A stretch of DNA of 64,000 nucleotides from Gracilibacillus massiliensis (lineage in GTDB: Bacteria; Bacillota; Bacilli; Bacillales; Amphibacillaceae), in the NCBI RefSeq assembly GCF_001458115.1, contig NZ_CZRP01000013.1, positions 1,442,779 through 1,506,778 of the forward strand, given 5' to 3'. A program made the position numbers and the translations under genes. The notes under the pieces are model-generated. The model saw nothing but the letters and a program-made list of their open reading frames with translations, was not told the origin of the DNA and made no database searches. Shown piece by piece: positions 44,112-52,934 of the stretch (positions are counted from its first letter, which is position 1; every line of letters begins with the position of its first letter).

Positions 44112-44948
44112 TTAGGCTTTCAAAAACTGTAACAAAGCTTCATTAAATTCCTCTGCATGTGTCGCATTAAAACCGTGCGGACCGCCTTCTATCACTACAA
44201 GTTTGCTACCGGCAATTTGCTCATGTGCCTTTTGACCACTTACTTCTACCGGTACAATCGCATCAGCATCACCATGGAGGATAAGTGTGGGCACGTTAAA
44301 TTTCGTTAAATCCTCACGGAAATCTGTATAGCTGAACGCCGAGATGCAATCAAGCGTACCTTTTGGCGATGCAAAAGCTGCAATATCCCGATTATACAAA
44401 CGGAACGCTTCACTAACCAAATCAGTTCTGTCACCCGAGGCGAAAAAAGTGGTAGTAAATGAATCAAGAAACGCCAAGCGATCCTCCTTCACTCCTTCTT
44501 GAAACCCTTTAATTGTCGCATCGTCAAGCCCTCCATCTGGGTTTTCATCGGATTTGTACAGGTAAGGTGGAATCGCACCGGCAAGTACTGCTTTGGCAAT
44601 TCGCTCCGTTCCGTAGGTGCCGATGTAACGGGCAACCTCGCCGCCACCCATTGAGAAGCCAACGAGTGTTACGTCGCTAAGACCTAAATGTAAAATAAGC
44701 TTATGTAAATCGGCTGCTAACGTATCATAGTCATAACCATTCCACGGTTGAGAAGACTGTCCAAACCCACGACGATCATAAGTGATTACTCGATATCCAT
44801 CTTCCACCAATGCTGATACCTGTTTCTCCCAAGATCTACCACTTAATGGCCACCCGTGAATCAACACAACTGGTTTACCTGAACCTACATCCTCATAATG
44901 AAGCTCAATTGAATTTCCATTTTCATTTCCAACCTTAACTTTTGCCAT
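44112..44948 (-). CDS. Alpha/beta hydrolase, cofactor-free haloperoxidase-like
   Basis: 278 aa from the ATG at 44948, which follows TTTTGGAGGG. An in-frame ATG at 44963 lacks a site. Oxyanion motif LIHGWPLSGRSWEKQ, nucleophile Ser in GFSMGGGEVARY, Asp in ILHGDADAIVP and His in GGPHGFNATHAEEF form the triad. Close to non-haem chloroperoxidase/esterases that hydrolyse small esters. Grouping with Dps suggests a stress operon (inference). Confidence 0.88.
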   Translation of the reverse strand: MAKVKVGNENGNSIELHYEDVGSGKPVVLIHGWPLSGRSWEKQVSALVEDGYRVITYDRRGFGQSSQPWNGYDYDTLAADLHKLILHLGLSDVTLVGFSMGGGEVARYIGTYGTERIAKAVLAGAIPPYLYKSDENPDGGLDDATIKGFQEGVKEDRLAFLDSFTTTFFASGDRTDLVSEAFRLYNRDIAAFASPKGTLDCISAFSYTDFREDLTKFNVPTLILHGDADAIVPVEVSGQKAHEQIAGSKLVVIEGGPHGFNATHAEEFNEALLQFLKA

Positions 44949-45035
44949 TATTAATCCCTCCAAAAATAGTTTTCATACTTACTTACCTCATCATATAATT
45001 TATAGTGGGAGAAAATAAAAAAAGACCCCGAAACG

Positions 45036-45075
45036 AAAAAAAGAATCCCTGAACTGCATGAAGCTTAGGATTCTT
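45036..45075 (-). terminator. Terminator overlapping the kinase stop
   Basis: On the minus strand AAGAATCC and GGATTCTT pair around a loop of about 18 nt and are followed by TTTTT. The left arm includes the last codons of the kinase gene. Confidence 0.75.
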
Positions 45076-46354
45076 CATCTACACCAAACGGAAGAACGAC
45101 CATATTATCAAAGGTTTGAGATGCCGTTTCAATCGTCATATGTCCCCCATATTTTTCACAGATCCGCTTGATGTTCATAAGTCCAAAACCATGATAATCA
45201 GCATTGTTTTTTCTACTATGCAAATCCGTTACTTCTCTATCCGTATGATTACGAATTCGTATAAATATCGCAGTTTCACTTGAACGGATGTGAACACTAA
45301 TATGTCGATCATCTGCAATCTTTACTCTTTTCGAAGCCTCGATCGCATTGTCCAACATGTTTCCAAGTACCACGCACAGGTCATAGCGCTCAATTGGAAA
45401 CACACGGTCAAACATATTCAGCTCCGTATCCATTCGGATCCCATTGGCCTGTCCGATATTCAGTGCATTTGTCACCAACGCGTCAATCACCAGATTTCCA
45501 GTGTTTATCTTGTGATAAGCTTCTTCAATCTTGTTCAATGTAATGCTAATATGCTCGTTTGCCTCATCTATCTTATTCCGATCGATACATTCCGCCACAT
45601 ACAGAAACTGCTGGTTCGTGTCGTGAATAATGCTTTTAATTTTTGTAAAGCTGTGTACCGTTTTTTCGTAGTTGGCTTCCTGGTAATCCATCTGCTTTTG
45701 CAACTGGGCGTTCTCATGCTGAAGTTGATATCTGGCAAACACCGTATCGAGAACATAGACGACAAGGACGTTCAAAATGATAAAACCGAACACAGGCACG
45801 AAATAATGAATATTTTTCTCACCATAGGTCAAGAGTACAGTCACCTGATAAATGCTAATGATCGGTACACTGAGAAACAATAAATAATATCGGTAATTCA
45901 GAGTATATCTTCTACCCTTGGTGACATACCCTATGATTAGGACAACTACAAACATGGCTATACAGCTAATCAGAAAGAGTAGTTGTTCCATTTCTTTTGA
46001 TAAATTAGAGACGTCTACAGTTACGGAAGCGGAAGAATCAATTAGAAATACGCAAAAGGTATTCATAAGCGTCAGTAGTACCGTATACAGGATAGAAAAC
46101 ATAACCCTCAACCGAAAATCCGTTTCATACCCTAGCGACAGGCAGAAAATAACTGCCAGTGCAAGCAGTGAAGACCAGATAGGTGAAAGACTTACTGTCA
46201 AATACACAAAATCTATCGAAAAGAATACAATCCAATATATCCATTTCCTCGATTTGCTGTTTTCCTTGCCAAAAACAGAATTGAAATAGAAGTTTACTTG
46301 TACAACCATGACTAATGCGATACCCACATTCAACAACAGTAACCAAAGATCCAT
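45065..46354 (-). CDS. AgrC-like GHKL sensor histidine kinase
   Basis: 429 aa. About six membrane helices in the first 205 residues, then a coiled linker (LQHENAQLQKQMDYQEANYE), the phospho-acceptor region SIIHDTNQQFLYV, and a GHKL ATPase domain (LGNMLDNAIEASKRV, HGFGLMNIKRICEKYGG). This is the architecture of peptide-sensing AgrC kinases. It follows the LytTR regulator by 4 bp. No AgrB or AgrD gene lies nearby, so the signal is unknown. Confidence 0.85.
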   Translation of the reverse strand: MDLWLLLLNVGIALVMVVQVNFYFNSVFGKENSKSRKWIYWIVFFSIDFVYLTVSLSPIWSSLLALAVIFCLSLGYETDFRLRVMFSILYTVLLTLMNTFCVFLIDSSASVTVDVSNLSKEMEQLLFLISCIAMFVVVLIIGYVTKGRRYTLNYRYYLLFLSVPIISIYQVTVLLTYGEKNIHYFVPVFGFIILNVLVVYVLDTVFARYQLQHENAQLQKQMDYQEANYEKTVHSFTKIKSIIHDTNQQFLYVAECIDRNKIDEANEHISITLNKIEEAYHKINTGNLVIDALVTNALNIGQANGIRMDTELNMFDRVFPIERYDLCVVLGNMLDNAIEASKRVKIADDRHISVHIRSSETAIFIRIRNHTDREVTDLHSRKNNADYHGFGLMNIKRICEKYGGHMTIETASQTFDNMVVLPFGVDEES

Positions 46355-46358
46355 TGCT

Positions 46359-47099
46359 TCAATCCGCCTTCATAATCATAAATTTTGTACAAGTATCCTT
46401 GACTTCCTTGATCTTGGACCGTCCGATTGGTAGTTCTATTCCATTGGACATGACAACTTTACTACCGGAAAATTTAAGAACGTGATGTAGGTTAATGAGA
46501 ATGGATCGATGAATTTGTAAAAAATAACTCTTCTTTAATGTCGATGCATAACTTGAAATCAATCCCTTGCCGTCATATATGGCATCGACTGTTGTAATTT
46601 TCAGTTTGCTCTTCACTGTCGGACTTTTCGCCGCCTCAATGGCTACAATATCCCTTTTCCAAAGCACAATTTCATCATATGCTGATTTAATAATTAGAAT
46701 GTCTTGCTTAGTCTCCTCAAAATACCTGCACAACTTTAGCAGTTTCGCCTCAAAAACCTCCGCTCGCACTGGTTTGATTAAATACTGAAAAGTAACCACA
46801 TCAAAGCTATCCAACATATACGCGGTATAACTCGTCAAAAATATAATTTGTTCGTGATGTCGCTTCATCTCTCTCAATTTCCGAGCGGTCTGAATTCCAT
46901 CCAATCCAGTCATTTCAATATCAAGGATAAGTATATGAAAAGCATCCTTTTGAGTCACATAGTGTTCAATTAAATTTTCTCCCGAATCAAACTCTGCAAC
47001 CTCGAAATCGATCCCGGACTTGATCGATAAGGCTAGCAGCATCTGTTTTACCTGTTCCCTCTGCCTGCCATCATCATCACATATGGCAATCCTGTACAT
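46359..47099 (-). CDS. AgrA-like LytTR response regulator
   Basis: 246 aa. The receiver (about 1-125) has ICDDDGRQ, acceptor Asp in ILILDIEMTGLDGIQ and Lys in YLIKPV. A LytTR domain (about 140-240) has DIVAIEAAKSPTVKSKL and FLQIHRSILINLHHVLKF. It is the first gene of the pair. Partner of the downstream GHKL kinase. Targets are unknown. Confidence 0.88.
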   Translation of the reverse strand: MYRIAICDDDGRQREQVKQMLLALSIKSGIDFEVAEFDSGENLIEHYVTQKDAFHILILDIEMTGLDGIQTARKLREMKRHHEQIIFLTSYTAYMLDSFDVVTFQYLIKPVRAEVFEAKLLKLCRYFEETKQDILIIKSAYDEIVLWKRDIVAIEAAKSPTVKSKLKITTVDAIYDGKGLISSYASTLKKSYFLQIHRSILINLHHVLKFSGSKVVMSNGIELPIGRSKIKEVKDTCTKFMIMKAD

Positions 47100-47501
47100 A
47101 CTTCTGCTCCTTTCATTAGGATGAAGGTGGAACTATTACCGACGCAAGAGAAACTTTACTAAGCTGATGGACATTTAGCCTACCTCTAATCCTCTAGAGT
47201 GGTTTACTATATTTTCATTCAAAAAAAAGGGATTAATTGTTGAGGTCCGAGGGGGATAGTAGAGATGGATATAAGAATAGAAGTACATATTAATAGTTTA
47301 AGTGTTTGATATCTCATTCTAGCATTCCCCTGATTAATGTCTCTATGTATTTTGTTTAATTTTTTCACTTTTATAATAACATTTTTGGGGGACATAGGGA
47401 CAGGTCCCTTTGTCCCCTTGCTTCTTTTATTGGATACATTGAATAAATATATGAACCGAGACTAACACTATCCATATAACTAATGTGGGGGTATTAATGA
47501 C
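47100..47501. other. Divergent intergenic region with palindrome B10
   Basis: It holds the promoters of the regulator gene (minus) and the membrane protein gene (plus), neither of which I can place with confidence. Palindrome B10 is the only clear structure. No gene seen. Confidence 0.5.
47389..47416. repeat. Family B palindrome, copy B10
   Basis: GGGACATAGGGACAGG then TCCCTTTGTCCC, same orientation as B1 and B3. It lies 86 bp upstream of the membrane protein gene and not at a stop codon. Confidence 0.8.
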
Positions 47502-47975
47502 ATGAAACAGATTATTCTCTGGTCACTCTTGATATTGCCTTGGGCGGCCTTGTTTTTTTTGAAAATGGATACTGTACGCAGGTACATGCCGGTCGCTCTA
47601 TTTATGACCGTTATTCATACCTTGGCATATCAAGCGGCATATCATTACGGATGGTGGAAAGAGACAGGTTCCAGTCTGTTCGGGTGGGATAAAGTCGTCC
47701 CAATTCCTTGGGTGTATGGAGCATATTTAGTTATTGTTATTTGGGTATTCCACTTTACTTTCGGGAAATTTTGGATGTATTTGACTGTCAATGTACTTTT
47801 AGATGGGTTATTTATGTACATCGTTTACCCGATATGGCAACGGATTGGGCTTGTTTCGAGTGAATCGACTTTGCCTACAATAGCGATTGTTGCTATGATG
47901 GTTGGTTTTGCAATTATCATCTATCTGTATCAAATGTGGCAGAAAGAAGTGTTTAAACAGCCTACAGCAAAGTAG
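47502..47975 (+). CDS. Small integral membrane protein
   Basis: 157 aa with five hydrophobic segments (about 4-20, 30-48, 70-90, 92-112, 125-147), Trp- and Tyr-rich. It resembles the CBO0543-type membrane proteins of spore formers, but I am not certain of the family. The SD is weak (TGTGGGGGTATT). It stands alone. Function unknown. Confidence 0.6.
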   Translation: MKQIILWSLLILPWAALFFLKMDTVRRYMPVALFMTVIHTLAYQAAYHYGWWKETGSSLFGWDKVVPIPWVYGAYLVIVIWVFHFTFGKFWMYLTVNVLLDGLFMYIVYPIWQRIGLVSSESTLPTIAIVAMMVGFAIIIYLYQMWQKEVFKQPTAK

Positions 47976-48143
47976 CGATACCTCCTATTGAAAGACTTGT
48001 CCACGTTGACTTAATAATAGCAATTACCTTGCTCCATAAACTGTAAAAAGCAGTAGATTCCCCACATTCTACATTGGTTTGGTACTGTACATTTACCAGA
48101 AGGTTTCTACTCTGAAATCCAATCATACTCCTTGCTTATGCCT

Positions 48144-48623
48144 CTATTTATGGTACGGTTCCCCCTTCATTATCCGAAACCCCCGATAAACCTGCTCCAA
48201 CAAAACCAACCGCATCAGCTGATGGGGAAATGTCATCTTCGAAAAAGACAAGGCATAATCACTGCGATCGCTGACTTCTTTACTCAACCCTAACGATCCA
48301 CCAATAACAAAAACGATTTTACTTTTACCATGAATCATTAACTGCTCGATTTTTTCGGCAAATTTCTCAGAGGTGATCATTTGACCGATTATTTCCAGGG
48401 AAATAACGTATGCATCTGGGGAAATTTTCGACAGGATTTTTTCTCCTTCTTTCCGCTTCACTTCTACTTGTTCCGCTTCACTCATATTCTCTGGTGCTTT
48501 TTCGTCTGCTACTTCTATTATTTCCATATTAGCATAAGCGCCTAATCTTTTCATATACTCTTGTATACCCTGTTTTAAATATTTCTCCTTTAATTTTCCG
48601 ACCGCTATTATGGTTATTTTCAA
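48144..48623 (-). CDS. rlmH: 23S rRNA pseudouridine-1915 N3-methyltransferase
   Basis: 159 aa, the standard RlmH length. SPOUT-type sequence: [40 protein letters not shown] and the C-terminal [20 protein letters not shown] with IMKGEPYHK. It methylates pseudouridine 1915 in helix 69 of 23S rRNA using S-adenosylmethionine. In Bacillus it lies close to the wal cluster and oriC, as here. Confidence 0.97.
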   Translation of the reverse strand: MKITIIAVGKLKEKYLKQGIQEYMKRLGAYANMEIIEVADEKAPENMSEAEQVEVKRKEGEKILSKISPDAYVISLEIIGQMITSEKFAEKIEQLMIHGKSKIVFVIGGSLGLSKEVSDRSDYALSFSKMTFPHQLMRLVLLEQVYRGFRIMKGEPYHK

Positions 48624-48781
48624 GATTTCTTCATCCTTCCACTTACTTCTCTTTTTATCATTCTACAAAAGCGTTTAGAAAACGCAAGGACTATTCAATA
48701 TTGATTTTATTTCCATTATAACTTAACCTTAGCAGTAGGGATAATTTTTTTAATCAGCCCACTTTCATTGGAGGCGTTAAC

Positions 48782-49141
48782 ATGGAACGAATCATCTTTA
48801 TTGAAACAGGAACTGGGATTGATGTTCACGGACAAAATGTGACCAAAGCCTGCCTTCGCGCTGTAGAAAACGCGATCCACTATAATTCAATGCCTGGTAT
48901 AAGAGAGTATCTACCGGAACAAGATCTTAACAACATGCAAGTTAATGTAAAACTTGCTGTGCCAATGGATCAAGAACAAGTCGACATCGAACTTGTTAAA
49001 CAAGAGATTCCATATGGAACAGTAACGGTAGAAGTTATCAATGGGGGCATGGCAACCACATCAGGGATTATTTTAGAAGATAAAGAAGATAAAAATGACC
49101 TGATGTACATTGTCAATGCAGCTGTAGAAGTAGGTTATTAA
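48782..49141 (+). CDS. Lin0512-family protein
   Basis: 119 aa: IIFIETGTGIDVHGQNVTKA, AIHYNSMPGIREYLP and VNVKLAVPMDQEQVD are family features. Often found next to oxidoreductase genes. Here an aldo/keto reductase follows at 26 bp and is probably co-transcribed. GGAGGCG precedes the ATG. Function unknown. Confidence 0.8.
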   Translation: MERIIFIETGTGIDVHGQNVTKACLRAVENAIHYNSMPGIREYLPEQDLNNMQVNVKLAVPMDQEQVDIELVKQEIPYGTVTVEVINGGMATTSGIILEDKEDKNDLMYIVNAAVEVGY

Positions 49142-49166
49142 AAAAGTATATGGGGAGGAATGTTAA

Positions 49167-50159
49167 TTGACGTTTATAGCGAATGCCAAGCGTTATCACG
49201 AAATTCCGTACTACCGGTGTGGCAACTCAGGAATTAAGCTTCCGGCTATCTCTTTTGGTTTATGGAACAATTTCGGAGGGGAAGACACACTAGAAAATCA
49301 ACGAAGAATGCTCATGAAAGCTTTTGATTTAGGTATTACCCATTTTGACCTTGCCAATAATTATGGACCACCGGTAGGAGCTGCTGAAAAAAACTTTGGG
49401 CGTATCCTCAAAGAAGACTTCTCAAATTACCGTGATGAAATGATTATTTCTACAAAAGCAGGATTTAGAATGTGGGACGGGCCTTACGGTGATTGGGGAT
49501 CCAAGAAATATTTAATCTCAAGTCTTGACCAAAGCTTACAACGAATGGACCTCGACTATGTAGATATTTTCTATCACCACCGTCCAGACCCAGAGACACC
49601 TCTTGAAGAAACAATGGCCGCACTTGACCAAATCGTCCGACAAGGAAAAGCACTTTATGTCGGTATCTCCAATTATAATGCGGAACAAACACAACAGGCT
49701 GTTGAAATTCTTAAAAAACAAAACACACCTTTTATCATTCACCAAGCCGCATATTCAATGTTAGATCGAACAATTGAAAATGGTTTAACAGATATCCTAG
49801 AGGATCATGGCATTGGCTGTATTGCCTATGTACCGTTAGCACAAGGTCTGTTAACCAGTAAATATTTAAACGGTATTCCAAAAGAGTCAAGGGCCGCGAA
49901 AGAGTTCATACCTTTCTTAAATGAACGAGATATTTCCTCTGATAAAATGCAAAAAATAAAAAGCTTGAATGAGATTGCCTTAGAACGTGGCCAGACCTTA
50001 GCTCAAATGGCGTTAGTATGGGTATTACAGCAAAAATCTGTGGTATCTGCTTTAATTGGAGCAAGCAGAGTGAGCCAAATTGAAGAAAATGTAAGTGCTT
50101 TGAATAACGCCACCTTTTCTCAAGAAGAACTACATGCAATTGATGATATATTGAATTAA
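49167..50159 (+). CDS. Aldo/keto reductase (YghZ/GpR-like)
   Basis: 330 aa, TTG start nine bases after GGGGAGGAA. Catalytic residues: Asp and Tyr in ITHFDLANNYGPPVGAAE, Lys in MIISTKAGFRMWDGPYGDWG, His in DIFYHHRPDPETP. The GPYGDWGSKKYL stretch is the hallmark of the YghZ (L-glyceraldehyde-3-phosphate reductase) group, related to potassium-channel beta subunits. It may detoxify methylglyoxal or triose aldehydes. Confidence 0.9.
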   Translation: MTFIANAKRYHEIPYYRCGNSGIKLPAISFGLWNNFGGEDTLENQRRMLMKAFDLGITHFDLANNYGPPVGAAEKNFGRILKEDFSNYRDEMIISTKAGFRMWDGPYGDWGSKKYLISSLDQSLQRMDLDYVDIFYHHRPDPETPLEETMAALDQIVRQGKALYVGISNYNAEQTQQAVEILKKQNTPFIIHQAAYSMLDRTIENGLTDILEDHGIGCIAYVPLAQGLLTSKYLNGIPKESRAAKEFIPFLNERDISSDKMQKIKSLNEIALERGQTLAQMALVWVLQQKSVVSALIGASRVSQIEENVSALNNATFSQEELHAIDDILN

Positions 50160-50162
50160 CTT

Positions 50163-50192
50163 AAAAAGCCCAAGTGCTAGCTCGGGCTTTTT
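50163..50192. terminator. Bidirectional terminator between convergent genes
   Basis: AAAAAGCCC and GGGCTTTTT form the stem. It serves the aldo/keto reductase on the plus strand and overlaps the last codons of the minus-strand gene. Confidence 0.92.
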
Positions 50193-51313
50193 AATTCTTT
50201 CTTTTCCCCTCTGTCATTCCAAACAAACACGACACCAGCCCTTGGTAAAATCCAATCATGAATATCAATTTTAATCGTATCATTTGGCAATCGTGTAATT
50301 GATTCTGCTTCATTGAGGAAAGGAATCGCTTCGACTTCCATCTTGTCTTCTAAATGCATAAACATAATTTCTACATCTTCGGTTGGTTCAGAAATCATCA
50401 CAATAAACTTTTTCTGACTTTTTAATTGTGGCATTTGGAAACGTATATGAACCTTGGATAGCTCGCCTTCAGGTATATCGTTTGGTATATCTAATAATAA
50501 ATGAAATCCTTCATGCCCTTGATTATTTACTACTTTATATGGTAATGCCTGGCCGTTAATTTCAATCGAGAACTGCAAGAAGTCTTGAACGAATTGTTCT
50601 AATTCCTGGTCTGTTAATTGTTTTAATAATTCATTATGTATGTCACTCACCCATAAATTTTCACGAAACAAAAATTCTGCCCTTTGGTATAATCCATCCA
50701 AGGTACTTTCTTTATAAGAAAAGCCGATCCGAACGTCTTCACTTTGTTTATAATTAATTAAGTCGCGTTCAAATGATAAGTCTTGGCGCACAAAATAATA
50801 CGTGTCTTGATCAAATTCAAATCGTTTGTTGTCATTCACTTGATAGATCGGCTCTTTTTTTGTGTCCATGTACGATATATAATATTTAAAACGATGACGA
50901 TATTGATAGGATTTGGTTAAATAGGACTTTATCAGTGTTTCATACAACATGCTGCCTACTGTTTTTCCTAAAATGGATTCTGTCGACTTTTGAATAAAAT
51001 TCTTTTTTGATTCTGTTGAAAAATTATCAATAATTTGTTGATCCAGCATCATCGTTTCGGTCATCTTTTCCGACAACTCGCGGTCTTTTTGCTTTTGAGT
51101 AAAATAGTCATACAGGAAATTAAACAGTACAAGCGGGATCATCACCCCTACTAATGCATTAATCATATCAATGTACAAACGATCCCACGAATAAATGCCT
51201 AATAGAACATTGATTAATATTACAACAAATAATAATAACAATACGACAAAAAAGAATAAAATACTTACATTTTTAAAAGAGCGATTTAATAATGTCCTGT
51301 CTTCCTTTTTCAT
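50177..51313 (-). CDS. Uncharacterised membrane protein with two N-terminal helices
   Basis: 378 aa. Two hydrophobic helices near 15-38 and 45-70, then a soluble region of about 300 residues that is helical at first (KDRELSEKMTETMMLDQQII) and then rich in beta-strand residues (KVHIRFQMPQLKSQKKFIVM). I do not recognise it. It starts 2 bp after the dipeptidase gene, so it belongs to that operon. A membrane-attached sensor or effector is conceivable, but nothing in the sequence proves it. Confidence 0.6.
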   Translation of the reverse strand: MKKEDRTLLNRSFKNVSILFFFVVLLLLFVVILINVLLGIYSWDRLYIDMINALVGVMIPLVLFNFLYDYFTQKQKDRELSEKMTETMMLDQQIIDNFSTESKKNFIQKSTESILGKTVGSMLYETLIKSYLTKSYQYRHRFKYYISYMDTKKEPIYQVNDNKRFEFDQDTYYFVRQDLSFERDLINYKQSEDVRIGFSYKESTLDGLYQRAEFLFRENLWVSDIHNELLKQLTDQELEQFVQDFLQFSIEINGQALPYKVVNNQGHEGFHLLLDIPNDIPEGELSKVHIRFQMPQLKSQKKFIVMISEPTEDVEIMFMHLEDKMEVEAIPFLNEAESITRLPNDTIKIDIHDWILPRAGVVFVWNDRGEKKELKSPS

Positions 51314-51315
51314 TC

Positions 51316-52041
51316 TTATGCTTCCCCCTCTAAATCCGCAACACCATAGATAGCCGTACTCTGTTCTTTATTTTGAGCCCACCAAGGATTCCCATAATCA
51401 AAATGCCACCATTCCTGATGATAATTGCTAAATCCAACTTCGATTAAGGAATGATACAACAAACGACGATTCTCTAAAATATTTTGTTCTCGCAATGTTA
51501 GTTTCTGTATTGTTGCTTTCTTTTCAAAATAAGCGGTATTAGCCATTTCGGAAAAATCATCAAATTCCGTGCCAAAATCTAGATATTCTCCAAATTCATT
51601 AATAATCGTCAGATCAACTGCTCCGCCTGTTGTATGTGGAGCAGGCGCGTTTTTATCAATGGAAGGCCATGAAACAAAATTTTCGGTTTTCTCCGACCAT
51701 TCTTTTTTTGAAGCATGTGGGTTTTCTCTTTTGATTTGTTCAAAAAATTGATCATATATTGCTTTTTGAACATGATATGGTCTAAAGCCATCCCAAATCA
51801 CAAATTGATAACCGGAGGGCAATTTTTGTGCCGCTTTTTCTAATAAATCTAGAACAGACTCTCTTAGATAACAATGTGACAAGGCTCCTGTGATGTTTAA
51901 ATGGCTATACATCGGTTCTTCTATAATACGTTGTGATTTGTAGTCTTTTACATTCATCAATTTTTCTCCAGATTCTTTTATCATGATTTCTTTCTTTTTA
52001 AAATCGGGATGAACTTCCCCTGGAATTTTTTTATTAAACAT
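51316..52041 (-). CDS. VanX-type D-alanyl-D-alanine dipeptidase
   Basis: 241 aa. Zinc ligands and catalytic residues of the peptidase M15D group are visible: His and Asp in APHTTGGAVDLT (SxHxxGxAxD-like) and Glu/His in HQEWWHFDYGN. FVIWDGFRPYHVQKAIYDQF fits the conserved Arg region. Cleaves D-Ala-D-Ala in peptidoglycan recycling. No vanH or vanA is present, so this is a housekeeping relative rather than a resistance gene. No signal peptide, so cytoplasmic. SD AAGGAG precedes the ATG. Confidence 0.88.
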   Translation of the reverse strand: MFNKKIPGEVHPDFKKKEIMIKESGEKLMNVKDYKSQRIIEEPMYSHLNITGALSHCYLRESVLDLLEKAAQKLPSGYQFVIWDGFRPYHVQKAIYDQFFEQIKRENPHASKKEWSEKTENFVSWPSIDKNAPAPHTTGGAVDLTIINEFGEYLDFGTEFDDFSEMANTAYFEKKATIQKLTLREQNILENRRLLYHSLIEVGFSNYHQEWWHFDYGNPWWAQNKEQSTAIYGVADLEGEA

Positions 52042-52104
52042 ATCGATTTCTCCTTATTTACTTCTGATACTATCATAACAAAATTGGTGATAAAACGTTA
52101 TCTC

Positions 52105-52120
52105 TGTTTCACATGAAACA
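52105..52120. promoter_or_regulatory. parS-like site
   Basis: TGTTTCACATGAAACA differs from the ParB (Spo0J) consensus TGTTNCACGTGAAACA at one central position (A for G). It is intergenic and close to the presumed origin, where parS sites cluster. Confidence 0.6.
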
Positions 52121-52211
52121 AAATATTTGTTCACAAAATTGTCACTTATGAAGCAATTTCATTTTCTATATAATTACACGTATCTGTTTAAAAAGAAAGG
52201 AAGTTTTTAAT

Positions 52212-52691
52212 TTGCCAAGTAATAAAAAAGAGGGTATTATTTTCGGAGTTTTTATGTGTATTGGAATGGTTACGATCATGTCGGTCTACAATCTAGCTTT
52301 GCATGGATTTTCATCACTTACAGTAACTAGTGTACTTATCCAATTTGCTGTAACATTTATAATTGCTTTTATCGCAGAATCGTTAGTTGAACCACACGCG
52401 CGTAAACTAGCACTATCACTACCATATGACAAAACGAAAGAGATCAACATTATTGTCGCAATTGGTTTTTGTATGGTTCCACTAATGGTTTTGATTATGT
52501 CAGTGTATGGCCTTATTATAACGGCACTAACGATAGGAATTGAAGGATCGCTTTTAACAGTTTACTTAAAATTAGTTGGTTTAAACTTTATTGTAGCACT
52601 TCCAACACAGTTACTGATTGTTGGTCCAATCGCTCGTGCTCTATTAACTAAATTCATTAAACCCGCAACAAATCTTACGGACAGAATATGA
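52212..52691 (+). CDS. DUF2798 membrane protein
   Basis: 159 aa, TTG start after AAGGAAG. Four hydrophobic helices (about 10-30, 40-60, 83-105, 118-145) in two similar pairs, each with a small-residue motif (GIIFGVFMCIGMVTIMSVYN and NIIVAIGFCMVPLMVLIMSV), as in DUF2798. The last codons lie inside the first repeat of the hairpin array that follows. Function unknown. Confidence 0.8.
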   Translation: MPSNKKEGIIFGVFMCIGMVTIMSVYNLALHGFSSLTVTSVLIQFAVTFIIAFIAESLVEPHARKLALSLPYDKTKEINIIVAIGFCMVPLMVLIMSVYGLIITALTIGIEGSLLTVYLKLVGLNFIVALPTQLLIVGPIARALLTKFIKPATNLTDRI

Positions 52692-52868
52692 AAGATATTA
52701 ATTTTTTGTCCCTTAGATCCTTTCTTACGGACAAAAGATCTCTAAATTTTGATTTTATGTCCGTAAGATTAATTCTTATGGACAATAATTGACTGATCAG
52801 CGTATTTTTGTCCATAAGATCGCTTGTTACGGACAAAAATTTTCTTTTTTTAAAATTGTGTCCGTAAG
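52674..52868. repeat. Four tandem hairpins, 51-bp period
   Basis: CTTACGGACA-like arms start at 52674, 52724, 52775 and 52826. Their complements TGTCCGTAAG-like start at 52707, 52758, 52809 and 52859. The third pair carries matching changes in both arms (CTTATGGACA with TGTCCATAAG). Loops of 24-25 nt differ in sequence. Confidence 0.85.
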
Positions 52869-52885
52869 AAATCAATTGTTCCAAC

Positions 52886-52922
52886 AAAAATAAGCAATAC
52901 AAGTTTTACACTTGTATTGCTT
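52886..52922 (-). terminator. Terminator of manA
   Basis: AAGCAATACAAG and CTTGTATTGCTT, perfect 12-bp stem, 7-nt loop, with TTTTT following on the minus strand. Confidence 0.92.
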
Positions 52923-52934
52923 AAAAACAGTTGC

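Noticed and set aside
1478-47416. Interspersed short repeats as a CRISPR array
   Set aside because: Copies are kilobases apart, there are no uniform spacers and no cas genes.
51316-52041. VanX-type gene as part of a vancomycin resistance cluster
   Set aside because: There is no vanH, vanA/B or vanRS next to it; chromosomal VanX-like dipeptidases are common.
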